Below are positions 35,237-46,062 of a DNA stretch of 64,000 bases, piece by piece. The translations under genes and the position numbers were made by a program. Below the pieces are notes generated by a model, which searched no databases, was not told where the DNA came from, and was given only the letters and a program-made list of their open reading frames with translations. The first letter of the stretch is position 1; each line of letters opens with the position of its first letter. Source of the stretch: Ctenosaura bakeri (lineage: Eukaryota > Chordata > Lepidosauria > Squamata > Iguanidae); NCBI GenBank assembly GCA_948474755.1, contig CAOLHI010001665.1, positions 283,727 to 347,726 of the forward strand, in the 5' to 3' direction.

Positions 35237-37158
35237 AGTCCCATGGGCATCGGTTCTGGTAGAAGCGCCGCATTGGGGGCCAGCTCCCTGAAGCGATCCA
35301 TCTGCATACGGGAAAGAGAGTCAGCCAAGGGATTGTCCACACCTGCCACATGCACAGCCTTGAAAAGAATGTTAAAGCGTAAACATTGTAGTGTAAACGC
35401 TCGCACTAATCTCATGACCCGCTGTGACTTTGAAGAAAGTTTATTGATCACCCTGACCGTGGCCTGGTTATCACACCAAAAATGAACTGCATTATTGGCT
35501 AATTCTTGCGGCCAAAGGTGGACAGCTACCAATATCGGGAAGAATTCCAGAAATGTGAGATCCGAGGTGATCCCCTCATCCCTCCAGCTCTGGGGCCACC
35601 TCTGGGCACACCACTTACCTCTGAAGAAGACGCCAAAGCCTATGGAACCAGCTGCGTCGGAAGATATCTGTAAGGCGTCCCTTACCCTGAGCTCTTCCAA
35701 CCAAAAGGAAATCCCATTGAAATCCGTAAAAAATGCTTGCCAAACTTCAAGGTCCATCTTCATATCCCTGGTGATCCTAATTCGATGGTGAGGCTTGTTG
35801 ACGCCCTTGGTGGCATCACAAAGCCGTCTAAGAAAAGCCCTGCCAGGCGCTATCACCCTGCAAGCAAAATTAAGGTGCCCCAGGATCTCCTGAAATTCCC
35901 TAAGTGTCGCCTTACGTCTGCTCAAGAAGGACACCACCCTCAAACACAAGTCATGTACCTTAACTGGCGGCAATTTACTAGTCTGATTAATGGTGTCCAA
36001 TTCGATTCCTAGAAACATGAGCCTTTGTGTGGGACCTTCTATTTTTTCATGTGCTAAAGGCACTCCCAGCTCTTCCATCAATGCTGTAAATTCTGACAAC
36101 AAAAAGGAGCATTGCCCCGAACCTCCCCGTCCCACAAACAAAAAATCATCAAGATAATGCACCACCCCTTTCATACCTGATCTTTCCTTAACGGCCCATT
36201 CCAAGAAGGTACTGAAAGTCTCGAAGGCAGAACACGAGACTGAACATCCCATTGGGAGAGATCGATCAAGATAAAATTTGCCTTCAAAGGCAAAACCAAG
36301 GAGCTCGAAATCAGATGGGTGAACGGGCAAAAGGTGAAAGACTGACTTAATGTCTGCCTTTGCCAACTCAGCTCCAATCCCTAGCCTGCGTATGACTCTA
36401 ACCGCTGCATCAAAGGAGGTATATCTCACGGAGCACAGCTCCTCCAGGATGGCATCGTTCACGGATTCCCCTTTAGGATATGATAAATGGTGGATCAACC
36501 TAAACTCGCCAGGTACCTTTTTGGGAACAATACCAAGCGGAGAAATTCTAACATTAGGTGTCGGAGGGTAATCAAAGGGGACCAGCACTCTGCCCTCCGC
36601 GACCTCCTTGCCTATCTTCTGATGCACTATATCTTCACTGCCTATAACAGACTTAAGATTATTAGCCATAAAAAACTTCCGGGGTCCAAAACAGGGAATT
36701 CTAAAACCTAATGTAAAACCGTCTCTCAAATACTGCGCTGCCGCCCAGTCCGGATAAAGCCGAAGCCATGCCAATAACCGCTCCAGTCTAATTGGACTGG
36801 GCCCCTTTTTGAAAAGGCTGCTGGTTCCCTGGCCCACGTTTACCAGTGCCCTCTCTGGGGCCAGACCCACTCGCTCTTCCTTTATTACAGTTGCGGGCCA
36901 AATGTGGGCCCCTGCAAATCCCACAAAGGTGTTTGCACTTACATGGGCCCCGCGTACAGGACCCCTGCGTCCCAAATTCCCAACATATCTGGACTGCTTG
37001 TTGTTCCTGTGGACCCTGGGCCCGTGAAGTACCCCCTGTCTTATTGAATTGTACCAGATGGCCCGAATGGGCCCGTTTGCCGAAAACAGGGTGACCCGGC
37101 CCCATGGACTGCATCCACATCTCCATGTCAATGCAGTCCCAACGCAAGCTTGTCTCAC
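35212..37158 (-). CDS. Reverse transcriptase / RNase H of the Ngaro-type element
   Basis: A 648-codon open frame. The true N-terminus is unclear because the first about 120 codons overlap gag in another frame; the family-like part begins near residue 121 (RLERLLAWL). Reverse transcriptase spans about 165-390: NVRISPLGIVPKK, FRLIHHLSYPKGESVND, Asp269 in LAKADIKSVF, LPMGCSVSCSAFE and the catalytic YLDD at 335-338, then HEKIEGPTQRLMFLG. RNase H spans about 495-620: Asp501 in SSDAA, Glu538 in FLEFFPI, Asp563 in WCDNQAT and Asp613 in NPLADSLSR. Every catalytic residue is present and there is no internal stop. No methyltransferase domain follows, unlike DIRS1. Pol could be reached from gag by frameshifting or by internal initiation. 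Confidence 0.88.
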   Translation of the reverse strand: MRQACVGTALTWRCGCSPWGRVTLFSANGPIRAIWYNSIRQGVLHGPRVHRNNKQSRYVGNLGRRGPVRGAHVSANTFVGFAGAHIWPATVIKEERVGLAPERALVNVGQGTSSLFKKGPSPIRLERLLAWLRLYPDWAAAQYLRDGFTLGFRIPCFGPRKFFMANNLKSVIGSEDIVHQKIGKEVAEGRVLVPFDYPPTPNVRISPLGIVPKKVPGEFRLIHHLSYPKGESVNDAILEELCSVRYTSFDAAVRVIRRLGIGAELAKADIKSVFHLLPVHPSDFELLGFAFEGKFYLDRSLPMGCSVSCSAFETFSTFLEWAVKERSGMKGVVHYLDDFLFVGRGGSGQCSFLLSEFTALMEELGVPLAHEKIEGPTQRLMFLGIELDTINQTSKLPPVKVHDLCLRVVSFLSRRKATLREFQEILGHLNFACRVIAPGRAFLRRLCDATKGVNKPHHRIRITRDMKMDLEVWQAFFTDFNGISFWLEELRVRDALQISSDAAGSIGFGVFFRGKWCAQRWPQSWRDEGITSDLTFLEFFPILVAVHLWPQELANNAVHFWCDNQATVRVINKLSSKSQRVMRLVRAFTLQCLRFNILFKAVHVAGVDNPLADSLSRMQMDRFRELAPNAALLPEPMPMGLWNLGGVR

Positions 37159-38085
37159 TTACCGCTCTCATCCGAAACCTCTCATCGTAGTATAGCCATC
37201 CCATACCTGAATACTCGGCCTGGGCCCTCATTATTGTATTTAAATATGCCACCAAGTCATGACCACGTGAAGGTTGGGCCTTAATGACCACATCCATATA
37301 AATCAAGTAACCGGCAAGCCAATTAGCCCAATTCCTATCGACCCGCCTCTTTTTCAGCTTCTCTCTCTTGCCTGCGTCCAATTCTTCTTTCTCTTTCTTG
37401 TCTAATTCTCTATATAGAAGGGAAAACACATCTACAAACTCCCCCTTCTGTATTTTCTCTATGGTGGCTGTAGTAAGGTGGTCGCCTAAACCTCTAACCT
37501 GCCCCCCTGCTTGCTGTCCGGCCGCTACCTCCTTATTGGGGTCTCTTTGCCCCCCATCTCTCCCTTGAGAGGCTCCTTGACATTCTTTACAGGTTCTGAC
37601 CATCCCCGTGACCTGTGGAGGGAGGCTACCTGTTTTTCAGGAGGACAGGTGGAAGAGGAAGCCAGGGGTTCAGAGAGAGTAGCTGGCGGGGTCCAAACCA
37701 TATCTGCTGGCGGTGTGCTCACTACCCATGGCCCTACTACACCAGCATTGCTATGCTCTTGCTCTGCGTATCCACCAGCAGTCTCTCCTACAGCCTCCAT
37801 CTCTTCTGCGGGCCCAGCTGCCAAACCACCTGGTTGTGATGCCGCTGTTCTGTCACTCTCCCTTTCGCCCATCCGCTTTTCCAGGGCATCTAGTCACGCT
37901 ATAAGGCGGTCAAAATCATGAGATTTCAAAGTCACTGTTTCACCCCCTTCCCTGCTGCTCTGACCCATCTGCTGGGGTCCACTGTCGTTAGCCTCCGGCT
38001 GGTCCGTTGGGACTGCCAATGAGCTTGAAGCAGCTACAGTCCTGGCTGTCTTTTGCCTTTTAGCTGCTCGCCTCATGGAAGCCAT
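36788..38085 (-). pseudogene. Broken gag of the Ngaro-type element
   Basis: Starts at ATG 38085 with a basic MASMRRAAKRQKTARTV segment and reads 63 codons to an in-frame TGA (37894-37896). The same frame continues after the stop to about 37525. The rest (37603-36788, 271 codons) is in another frame, so a 1- or 2-base frameshift lies in roughly 37525-37610. The C-terminal part has an alpha-helical capsid-like region (WANWLAGYLIYMDVVI, HDLVAYLNTIM) and a Cys/His cluster (CWEFGTQGSCTRGPCKCKH, then CGICRGPHLARNC), the zinc-binding arrangement typical of DIRS/Ngaro Gag. The TGA is one transition away from CGA at a CpG, consistent with deamination decay. It would bind element RNA and form particles. 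As written it cannot give full-length protein. Confidence 0.75.
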
Positions 38086-38097
38086 GATGCAGCAAAA

Positions 38098-38166
38098 GAA
38101 TTTTTTGTTGTTGTTACTATTTTTGTTTTTTATTGTTATTATTTTTATTTAAAAAAAATTTTTTTG
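38098..38166. repeat. T/A-rich tract beside the gag start
   Basis: Seventy bases of almost pure T and A with TTG interruptions, within a GC-rich element. It may be expansion of a simple sequence in this copy. Confidence 0.6.
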
Positions 38167-39052
38167 AACCAGAGCCACCAGACTCTTGTATGTATGCAGC
38201 TGGGGGCCACCCCTCTGCCTCAGGATAGACTACTGAAAGCCTCTTTTCGCAGGGCCAACCGGTTACCCTGCGGATTACTAGGCCCAGTGCAGGCCACAGA
38301 GCCCTCCTTCCCAGAGACAGGCCTAAGGCCCAAAGCCTCTGTGTGAGGCCTTACGGGGGGGGGTCGGATGCTATTATCCCCTCCCACAGGGCCTGAACCA
38401 GCAACTGCTTGTCCCTACCCTGTGGGAGCTAAGCCCAGCGCAGGCCTAAGACCCGGATGCAGACCCAGGCCTGCAGCTGTCGTGCTTGTGGCTTCAAAGG
38501 GCTCCAAAGTCCAGTGCCCATCCCATTGGACCTAAACTGGCGAGTAGCGAATGTACAATGGTGGTTCCCCACCCACTGATGCCCGTAACGCTACCGCCTC
38601 GGCCACAGCGCAGTAGCCGAGGGACTACCCAAGCGGCCGCGGAGGCGACCGCTATGCTCCCACGCTGCGTTGTCCAAAGGACTAGGCCAAGCCACAGGAG
38701 GGCTGCTTGTGCCGCCAAATGGCTGCGCGACACCTTGGCTCGCTGCTGCCAAACCGGACCCAGAAGCCGCCGCCGCCGCACGACCGTCGATTCACTGCCA
38801 CTGCTGCCGCCGGGCTCCGAGGCAAAGGAGGAAGGTCACACAGGCCTCTAATCGGCCACGTGGCGTGAGAGCTCGCAAGAGCGACCTCCTCCTTTGCCTG
38901 TATCGCCGAGAATGGCCGCCGGGGAGGAGACGCAGGCCCAAAACTCCTGAGCCCCGCCCCCTCTCTTCCCGACGGCCAATTCCCGCGCGGTCTCGCCTCG
39001 CGGGAGGGCGGCAAAGGCTGCCCCCCGCCATCGCTCGCTCGGCATTTGGGGA
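38167..39052 (-). promoter_or_regulatory. CpG-rich leader and probable promoter of the Ngaro-type element
   Basis: The part 38460-39052 is dense in CpG (CCGCCGCCGC, CGCGCGG, GAGCGAGCGATGG on the minus strand), in sharp contrast to the AT-rich DNA that begins at about 39053. Such a CpG-rich block at the 5' end of a retroelement most likely contains its promoter. Open frames within it on both strands (for example 38670-39068 +) come from the lack of AT-rich stop codons. A run of nine Gs lies at 38354-38362. Confidence 0.6.
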
Positions 39053-40813
39053 CGAATTATATTGGTAGTGCTGTTGCAAAGATATTCATACTGATGCCAA
39101 ACATCTCTTTTTGAGGTGTCACAATGGAACTGCCAATGCAGAAAATATATGTTACTCACTCTTCCCTTTTTGAAAGCAAAATCAATACCAAAGCTATATT
39201 GTGCCACTATTTTCATATCAGAGACATAACACTTTGAATGTCAGCACAAAGATTTACAACAACACACACAAAATAAATGCCTTTTTAGTTTGCTCACCAG
39301 GATACCTCTGCAATACCTTGCACTAAACTGGTTACCCAGAGAGACATTTCCGAGGGAGTCATATAGACAATAAGCTGCATGAAAAAAGTTTTCGGTAACA
39401 GCTTTTATCTGTGTTTTGATTACATTAGGCAAAAATACAACAGTCCCCACCTGTTGCTATGTATTTAGAAAATGGCTTTCTAAGAAATAAAAATGATACA
39501 GCAGCAGTGTTCATTCCTGAAGAGGCTGTGATATTCATGTGAACATCTGGACTGGAGATAAATGTGGTTGATAAAATTACATCTGCAGCCCTGTGAGCCA
39601 TGTTCACCATTGAATGTGAAACCCAACATACTGAGTTGCAGAGTTCAAGCCCATTTTACTTAGACCATTCTATGCTGTTCCTCCTGCCCCTCTATTCAGT
39701 AGCTGATAAAGATTCCACCCCTCTTTGGGCAGCTCGCAGTAGAGTGCTGGATAAGCATTTTACAGTTGGGGGGTCCAGAAATGAAAGAGAAGGACAAAAA
39801 ACAGGAGGAAGGAGTAGAAACATAGAGGAAATCATGATTAGCTCTGAATAATGTACTATCTGTAGATCTTGTCAAGGTTAGTACAATGAGATTTTGTTAC
39901 CTCAGGAAGAAAAACAAATGATACTCCCCATTAAAAAACCAAGTCAGGAATACCCTAAGCCAAACAAGGTGTTTCTATACAGAAGGCAGAATAATCCACC
40001 ACATGCACCTCTATTTATTCTGGTATGAAACACAGCATGAAAAATAACCAGAAATCTGTGGTCCTTCTATGGCAACCTAAATCTGCAGCTGGGGAAGGGA
40101 GAAGCGTCATTCTGCCTACTGGCCCTGGGTTTAGTAATTCTTTTTAGTATTGTAAAGTAAAGCCTTCAGCTCAACTGAAAGCCATAGACCCAGCAGCCTT
40201 ATTGCTAATGGTGCAGTGAGTACCATTTGAGCATCATTGTGGGAGAAGTGTAAATACACACCCCTTTCTACCTATCAACACACAGGAGGCTGCTTATACA
40301 GGTGTATCTCCTTTGCTGGATGACAACATAGGTCACAAAACTGTATTTAATTTTGGATGTATTACTTTGCTTCCCTGATCAAATTGTAAAACAGACCCAG
40401 AAAAAAAGAGGGGAAAAATGAGGTTTACTTAATATTACTAAATGGGAAACTGTCTTTCCCCAATATGTTAAAAGGAAAGCTTATTTCCAGAAATATCACT
40501 CCGGCCCCAAGTGGAATGCATGATCATGTCAAGTTTGCCATGAGAAAATCACATCCACATGGATTAATATCTTGTTGGATCCTCCTCCAGTATCCAATAT
40601 CCATCAGCCACATAGAAGGCTATAGTTGACTTACCCTGTGAAGCTATTTACTGGCTTCGCCAAGCGACCTCCTGGGTTCAGAAATTATCAGCTCAATTGC
40701 TTAAGGAGTTACAGAGAAATGAGAAATAGCCATAATATAATGACTATGATGATTATGCCAATTCACAAGCCTTAAGACTTTTACCTTAATGGATGTGGCT
40801 TGTGTTTGTATGT
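39053..40813. other. Unassigned non-coding stretch
   Basis: AT-rich DNA flanking the large element. No gene recognised. Confidence 0.5.
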
Positions 40814-41015
40814 GGGCCTTTGCAACCTACACTATTATAGTGCTGTTATTCCACTTTCAACGTCCTGTGGAATCCTGGGGTTTGTAGTTTACTGAGGCCA
40901 AGGAGCTCTCTGGCTAAGAATTCCAAAGGGTCCTCCCTAAACTGCAAACCGCAGGATTCCATAGGATGTTGAAAGTGGAATAATAGCACTATAACAGTAT
41001 AGTGCAGGAAGGTCC
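40814..41015. mobile_element. Fold-back MITE, family A, copy 4 (202 bp)
   Basis: Left end GGGCCTTTGCAACC, right end TGCAGGAAGGTCC. Exact 3-bp duplication TGT (40811-40813 and 41016-41018). Inner arms match copies 3 and 6, including TGAGGCCAAGGAGCTCTCTG. Confidence 0.85.
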
Positions 41016-43639
41016 TGTGTTTAGATAGCAGGAATACATTAGTATACTTCAAAAGGTAGAAAGATACTCCCTTGAGGTTGGGGACACTCCAACCAGTTTT
41101 GCTATGTGAGCCTTGGATTTCTATCCAAATCCTATTCTCACGGTACTAGTGACCTCACCATAGTCATTAAACTTGAAACACAGTAAGCTTGTGGTCACAT
41201 ATATCCTCATGGAGGCTATACTCTATGCTGAAAATATGAAAAGACTACATCTAATGTTGGACCAATCTTCTCTAAATGTAAATAAAGAGATTTCCTTTTT
41301 CATTAACTACACTGGACGACCTATTCTTTCCCCACTGTGTTGTCTGACTCCCTTTTCTAATTAATTCAAGATTTTAAAAGGGGCTATTAAGATAATGGAA
41401 ATGTTTTCACTTTCAAAAAAAATGCAAAATGCACAAAATACACACACAAAAAAGAGATCTTTGATGTTTTGGCATGGTCCCAGTTTCCAATAAATTTTTC
41501 TCTTTCAAAATCCAACATTCAGTTTGACACCAGTGTGTACATTATGACGGCCTTGTTGGACAGAGATCAGACTTTAGAACTTGTACTTCCCAATAAAATA
41601 AATATTTCCTACTTGCTAAAGAGTGCAAGACTGGCGCCCCTGTTGAGTTTGTTGACAGATGCAGAACTGCGGTTTCTTTGGAGTCAGTCTCCTCACATTG
41701 TAGACTCTTCAGAGGTGACACTCAGTACTAAATTTGCTCTTGTTGTGAATAATATCATGCTTGTTAACAACAGAGAACAAAGTGATGTTTTAGCAGAGTT
41801 CCGTTCTCTTCCCTCCCACTCTTTGTTGTCATTTCTTTGGAATAAACTCAGCATGTTAACAGAACAGTGGTGCAGCCATGCTTATATCTGGAGGTGCGGG
41901 AGGATGGAGATTGTTGTGATGAGCCACAACAGGCCAACCACAGCACAGTGTGCCTTGCTTCAGAGCAGTCACTTCACTTTGCCAAAACCCACAGGCTCCG
42001 TAGTCAACCAAACTTTAATTTTTTATGCAATGTGTGACTTTCCCAAAGGGATAAATGTTTCATTTTGTTTTCAGTTTTGTGTGCTGCAGAAACAGAGGCT
42101 TAAATTTAACATTTAGTGCCAGCATATGAAAATGTTGGTTGAATAGTTCCATGCATATAATTACACTGAACTGAAGCAACAGTAGAAACAGAAGTTGCAG
42201 AGCTGTTTGTTTTTCCCTCTCTGTCTGAGAGGACAGAATTTCTGCAAAATAAGGAAACATTTTAATGTTCGCCCTACATTATCATAAATACTCAAATCCC
42301 TATTACGCATTTACTGTGTCACTAGGCATTATCCCATAAGAAGCTGTTTGATAACCTAAGACTGCACATTTATACATACTAAAGATATAGTTAAGTCTCA
42401 GTGAACTTAGCATAGTTTATGCTAGAGATGAAAAAGAATTTCAGTAGGCTAGAAATTCTTGCTGAAATTATCCATTTTGTGCCTCTCAAGTCTCACTGGA
42501 AAATCAAGCACAACTTGCCTGTGAAATACACACATGTTGAATCATACAGAACATTTCAGAGAAATCAAATTTATGCAAAATGAGGCATGAGTTCTTAAAA
42601 AAACATGAACAGCTAAAAATATGTACAACTGAAAAATACTTACAAGCCCATTTTAATCAATAGGAGAAGGGTGTACAAAGAAACGTGCATTGGGACCATG
42701 TCTGTAAATCAACGTGTGCAGAAAATGTGTACTAAAGTGTATATCAGTGTGCATAGGGAAAAAAAGAGAGAAAGTCTTGAAACTATATAAAGAATGGAAT
42801 GAGGATACAAGCGGGATTCAACAAAACACAACTGACTACAAGAATTTTTCACGTCTCTAGCTTACTTTTATATCAGATAACTGAGACAGAGAATAAATTC
42901 TAGCAAGATTTATTCATAACAAAGTATAGGTTACATAGTACATGTTTAGAAGATCAAAACCTATGTGAGCACAGCCAGCTTCTTTTCCCTACTTTCTGCT
43001 CTTCCTGTTCTTTCAACTTTGTACTGTAACACATATTACAATCACTACAAGGAGTCTTGCTAAAAATATGACAAGGATATTGCTCCCTCTGGCAAGTGAT
43101 CCTACCATTTCTGAAAAGCTTACAAATGTACAGCACAAAAATACATCTCCATCACATTGTGAGTCTCTTGATTTTCTACTGAAACAAGTACGAAAGTGGC
43201 ATAATGCTGTGGCAAGTCATGATATCATGATGCCGATGCCTAGGGTGAAGTTCTTTCCTGCCCCAGTTTTATGCCTGTGATGGAAATTGCTTGCTGTAGG
43301 GAGTCGTCCATTTTAGGAGCATCCTAAATGTATCCCAGCCCTTAACTTCCTGCAAGCAGTTCTACATGGCCAACACAAGGAATCTGCTTTCAGTCAAAAG
43401 TTAGAGTAGTTTATCTCAGTCCAAACCTGCCAGACTGCCTGCAGACCAGACCCACTTTGTGTTCTGGGATCCTCATCTGGATGGACAAATTGCACATCTG
43501 ATAAGCGCCCAGGGGAAAGTGTACATATTTCAAATGCACAACAAATACTCTTTAAGCGCACTTTAGTCCTTGGAGTGAATGCATTCAAGCAATGTGCTCA
43601 ACATAAAACATATGTTGACAGTGAAATAGACCATCTCAG
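41016..43639. other. Unassigned stretch with one long open frame
   Basis: A 215-codon frame at 41469-42116 (+) is the longest frame outside transposons and GC-rich blocks. It has scattered hydrophobic residues but no domain that I recognise, no splice-site support and no neighbour that explains it. The rest is AT-rich and featureless. Confidence 0.35.
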
Positions 43640-43795
43640 TATGTGATGAACTTTCATTCATTGAAAGCATTTAAACAGAGGTTAGATGTCCATTTCTTCG
43701 GGTGTTTTAGTAGTTGATTCCTCCACTGTAAATAGAATAGATGGCCCTTGTGATCTTTTCCCACTTTGTGTTCTATTATTCTAAGTATGTCTTTG
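43640..43795 (+). mobile_element. CR1-type LINE 3' end
   Basis: CATTTAAACAGAGGTTAGAT, then AGAATAGATGGCCCTTGTGA, TCTTTTCCCACTTTGTGTTC and TATTATTCTAAG reproduce the end of CR1 elements (GATGGCCC...CTTCCAACTCTATGATTCT). Only the 3' UTR is left. Confidence 0.65.
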
Positions 43796-43820
43796 GGGGA
43801 AAAGCAAATAAATGGCTATA

Positions 43821-44276
43821 CATTTGGCTGTCCACATTTATGGGTTTCACTTTCATAAATTTGATTATCTTCAAATTTCTCCACTTCCTGCCCAGCCCAC
43901 CTCAAATGTTTCTTTTCTGGGAAAACTTTCCCTCTCATTGGCTCCAATCAGGACATGCAGGCCTTTAAAAGTCCATCTCTTATCCTCCTCCTCCTCCATC
44001 AACCATTGCCTGGCCAGCAAAGAATGGATCATGGCCCAGTTTTTAGCACCACAAAATCTCTCCCAGTGCCCCACACACACCCAAGGAAGGAGATGGGCAA
44101 GTGAGAAAAAGTATAGGGCCACCATACCAATCTAACCCCTTTCCCTGACCTAATTTGGACCCTGGGTACTCTCTCCACCATGCCTTAGCCTCCCCCCACC
44201 ACATTTTGATAGTTGCATTTTCCCACTTTTGTGAGGACCCATGCCCCTAACCCTAGCAAACGTGGAGGGCCCATTA
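43821..44276 (-). mobile_element. Pogo/Tigger-like non-autonomous element, copy 2 (456 bp)
   Basis: An inverted relative of 17865-18339. Left end CATTTGGCTGTCCACATTTA. The right end read inversely is TAATGGGCCCTCCACG. TA is present at both flanks (43819-43820 and 44277-44278). Internal words ACACACCCAAGGAAGGAGAT and CCACCATGCCTTAGCCTCC are shared with copy 1. Non-coding. Confidence 0.75.
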
Positions 44277-44792
44277 TATATCATCCATTTAGAAAAACAC
44301 AATAACAATGAGAGAACTGGACACAATCTGGGAATAGGAAAGGAACAGTGCCTGTGATATGATTTTATAGATGTTCACATCCCTGGTTAAGGTGTTTTGT
44401 AGAATGAAGAAGATGATGACTTTTCATCATTGGGAAATAACATATTATTTGTGGAATTTGAGAGAGAGAGAAAAGAAGAAGAAATGTATAAAAAATACTC
44501 CCTTCCTAATCTGGGATGGTGAGAGAGGAAGACTGACTGAGATAACACTTAGCAGTCTACTAAAGCAAGTTTTAAGGACCTCTTCTTTCTCAATCTTCTT
44601 GTTCACTTTAAAAATAGCTAGAGAAGACTTGGGTTTCCTGCTATCACTGATACCACTCCTACTTATCCAGCAGTCCCTGTTGACTCATCCCATATCTATA
44701 TGGAAGTATCTGCATTTCTCTTCCTGTTCAATTTTCTTTTTTTGAAAATATTTCACATCAGTGCTGGAAACATGCAGCGCCATGTCTCCATT
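44277..44792. other. Unassigned non-coding stretch
   Basis: A 124-codon frame at 44371-44745 (+) has no recognised feature. Confidence 0.4.
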
Positions 44793-44812
44793 GAGAGAGT
44801 GAGGGTGAGAAA

Positions 44813-46062
44813 TGTCTTTATTACCAAAGTTTAGGTTTCTCTTTCAGACCTTACCAATAATAGGAAGAGAAAAGATTTTTAAAGAATGGGAAAAAGAATT
44901 ATGAAAGTTTATTTGGCAAGGGGAAAAAAAAAAACAAGAATTAGGTTTAAAATATTACAAGATGCAAAAGAGAGAGGAGGTTTTGATGTGCCATCGTTAA
45001 AAACTTATTATCAAGCATGCTGTTTAGATTTAATCAAAGATTGGATACATGTAGAAAATACAATATATAAAGAACTGGAAGGAATTAATAATGGGTTTGG
45101 ATGGCACGGATACTTATGTTACGACAAAATAACAGTGAATAAAGAGTTTAAAAATCATTGTATTCGAAAGACATTATTGAAAGTGTGGTTACAATTAAAG
45201 CATAAATTTTATAGAGGACTTCCGATTTGGACCTCACCTCAAGAAGCACATAAAATTGCCCTAACAAAACAAGGAACTTTACTAACCTATCAAGATTTGT
45301 TGAAATGGGAAGGGGATAAGCCAAGAATGCACACAGAAGAAGAATTAAAGGCTTTGGGACATGAATTTAATTGGTTCCCATAGAGACAACTTAAAGAGAG
45401 ATTTAAAATTGATAAAAAATTATATGGATTTGAAAGAAAAGAAAATGAATTAAATTTATTGATGAAAGAGGACCAAAAGAAGAGACTCTCCAAATTCTAT
45501 ACGCTATTGTCACAAAGAGAAATGGAATCAGAAACTTAAAGATAATATGGTTAGATGGGCACAAAATATTGGACATCCAATTGAGTTGGATACATGGGTG
45601 AGGGCATGGAAAACAGACATAAAATTTACACCAAGTTTAAATTTAAGAGAAAACTTTTATAAAATGCTACATAGATGGTATATGACACCTGAAAGGTTGC
45701 AGAAAATAACTAAAAATGGAAATGAAAGATTTTGGAAATGTGATGAAAAGGTGGGGCTGTTCTCTCATATGTGGTGGACCTGTAAGATAGCAAGGAAAGT
45801 TTGGAAGGAAAAACATGATGAAATTCAAAGAATTTACAATTTAAATTTTGAAATGAAGCCAGGGTTTTATTTGTTAAATATGTTGGGGCAACAAAGAGAG
45901 ATTAGATGCCATCAGAAAACATTGTTATATTTGATAACTACTGCAAGATTGACATATGCACAATATTGGAAAGAAAGGAACTATGTTGATATAAAAGAAT
46001 GGAAATTAAAAGTTCTAGATATGACAGAGATAGAAAAAAATAACACTTTCACTGGAAAATAA
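44813..46062 (+). pseudogene. L1 ORF2 C-terminal remnant
   Basis: From 44813 the frame reads MSLLPKFRFLFQTLPIIG, the region after the reverse transcriptase in L1 ORF2, then meets a TGA near 44901 and shifts frame in the A-run at about 44921-44934. The next part (to 45383) includes RIRFKILQDAKERGGFDVPS and LLKVWLQLK and ends in a TAG that interrupts otherwise continuous L1-like sequence. After another shift near 45500-45540 the final 171 codons (45547-46062) carry the Cys/His C-terminal region (FWKCDEKVGLFSHMWWTC) and LLYLITTARLTYAQYWK. There are no endonuclease or reverse transcriptase domains, so the fragment is inactive. Confidence 0.85.

Larger units (their letters stand above)
33245..39052 (-). 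mobile_element. Tyrosine-recombinase retrotransposon, Ngaro-type order
   Basis: An element of about 5.8 kb on the minus strand. Order in its own direction: CpG-rich leader (39052-38086), gag (38085-36788), RT/RNase H (to 35212), tyrosine recombinase (35236-34319), SGNH hydrolase (34282-33611) and a 3' region with AATAAA. Pol is in another frame than gag. Recombinase and hydrolase share one frame, separated by 36 bases. In DIRS1-type elements a methyltransferase is usual; here it is absent, and a hydrolase follows the recombinase, as described for vertebrate Ngaro elements. There is no integrase, protease or target duplication. An 11-bp inverted pair, CTTTGCCGCCC, lies near both ends (33245-33255 and 39006-39016). 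The exact left end of the leader is uncertain by about 40 bp. Confidence 0.8.

Noticed and set aside
38486..39216. Frames of 95-132 codons in the GC-rich leader
   Set aside because: Arg/Pro/Ala-rich by-products of the CpG-rich leader of the retroelement, on both strands, without a domain.
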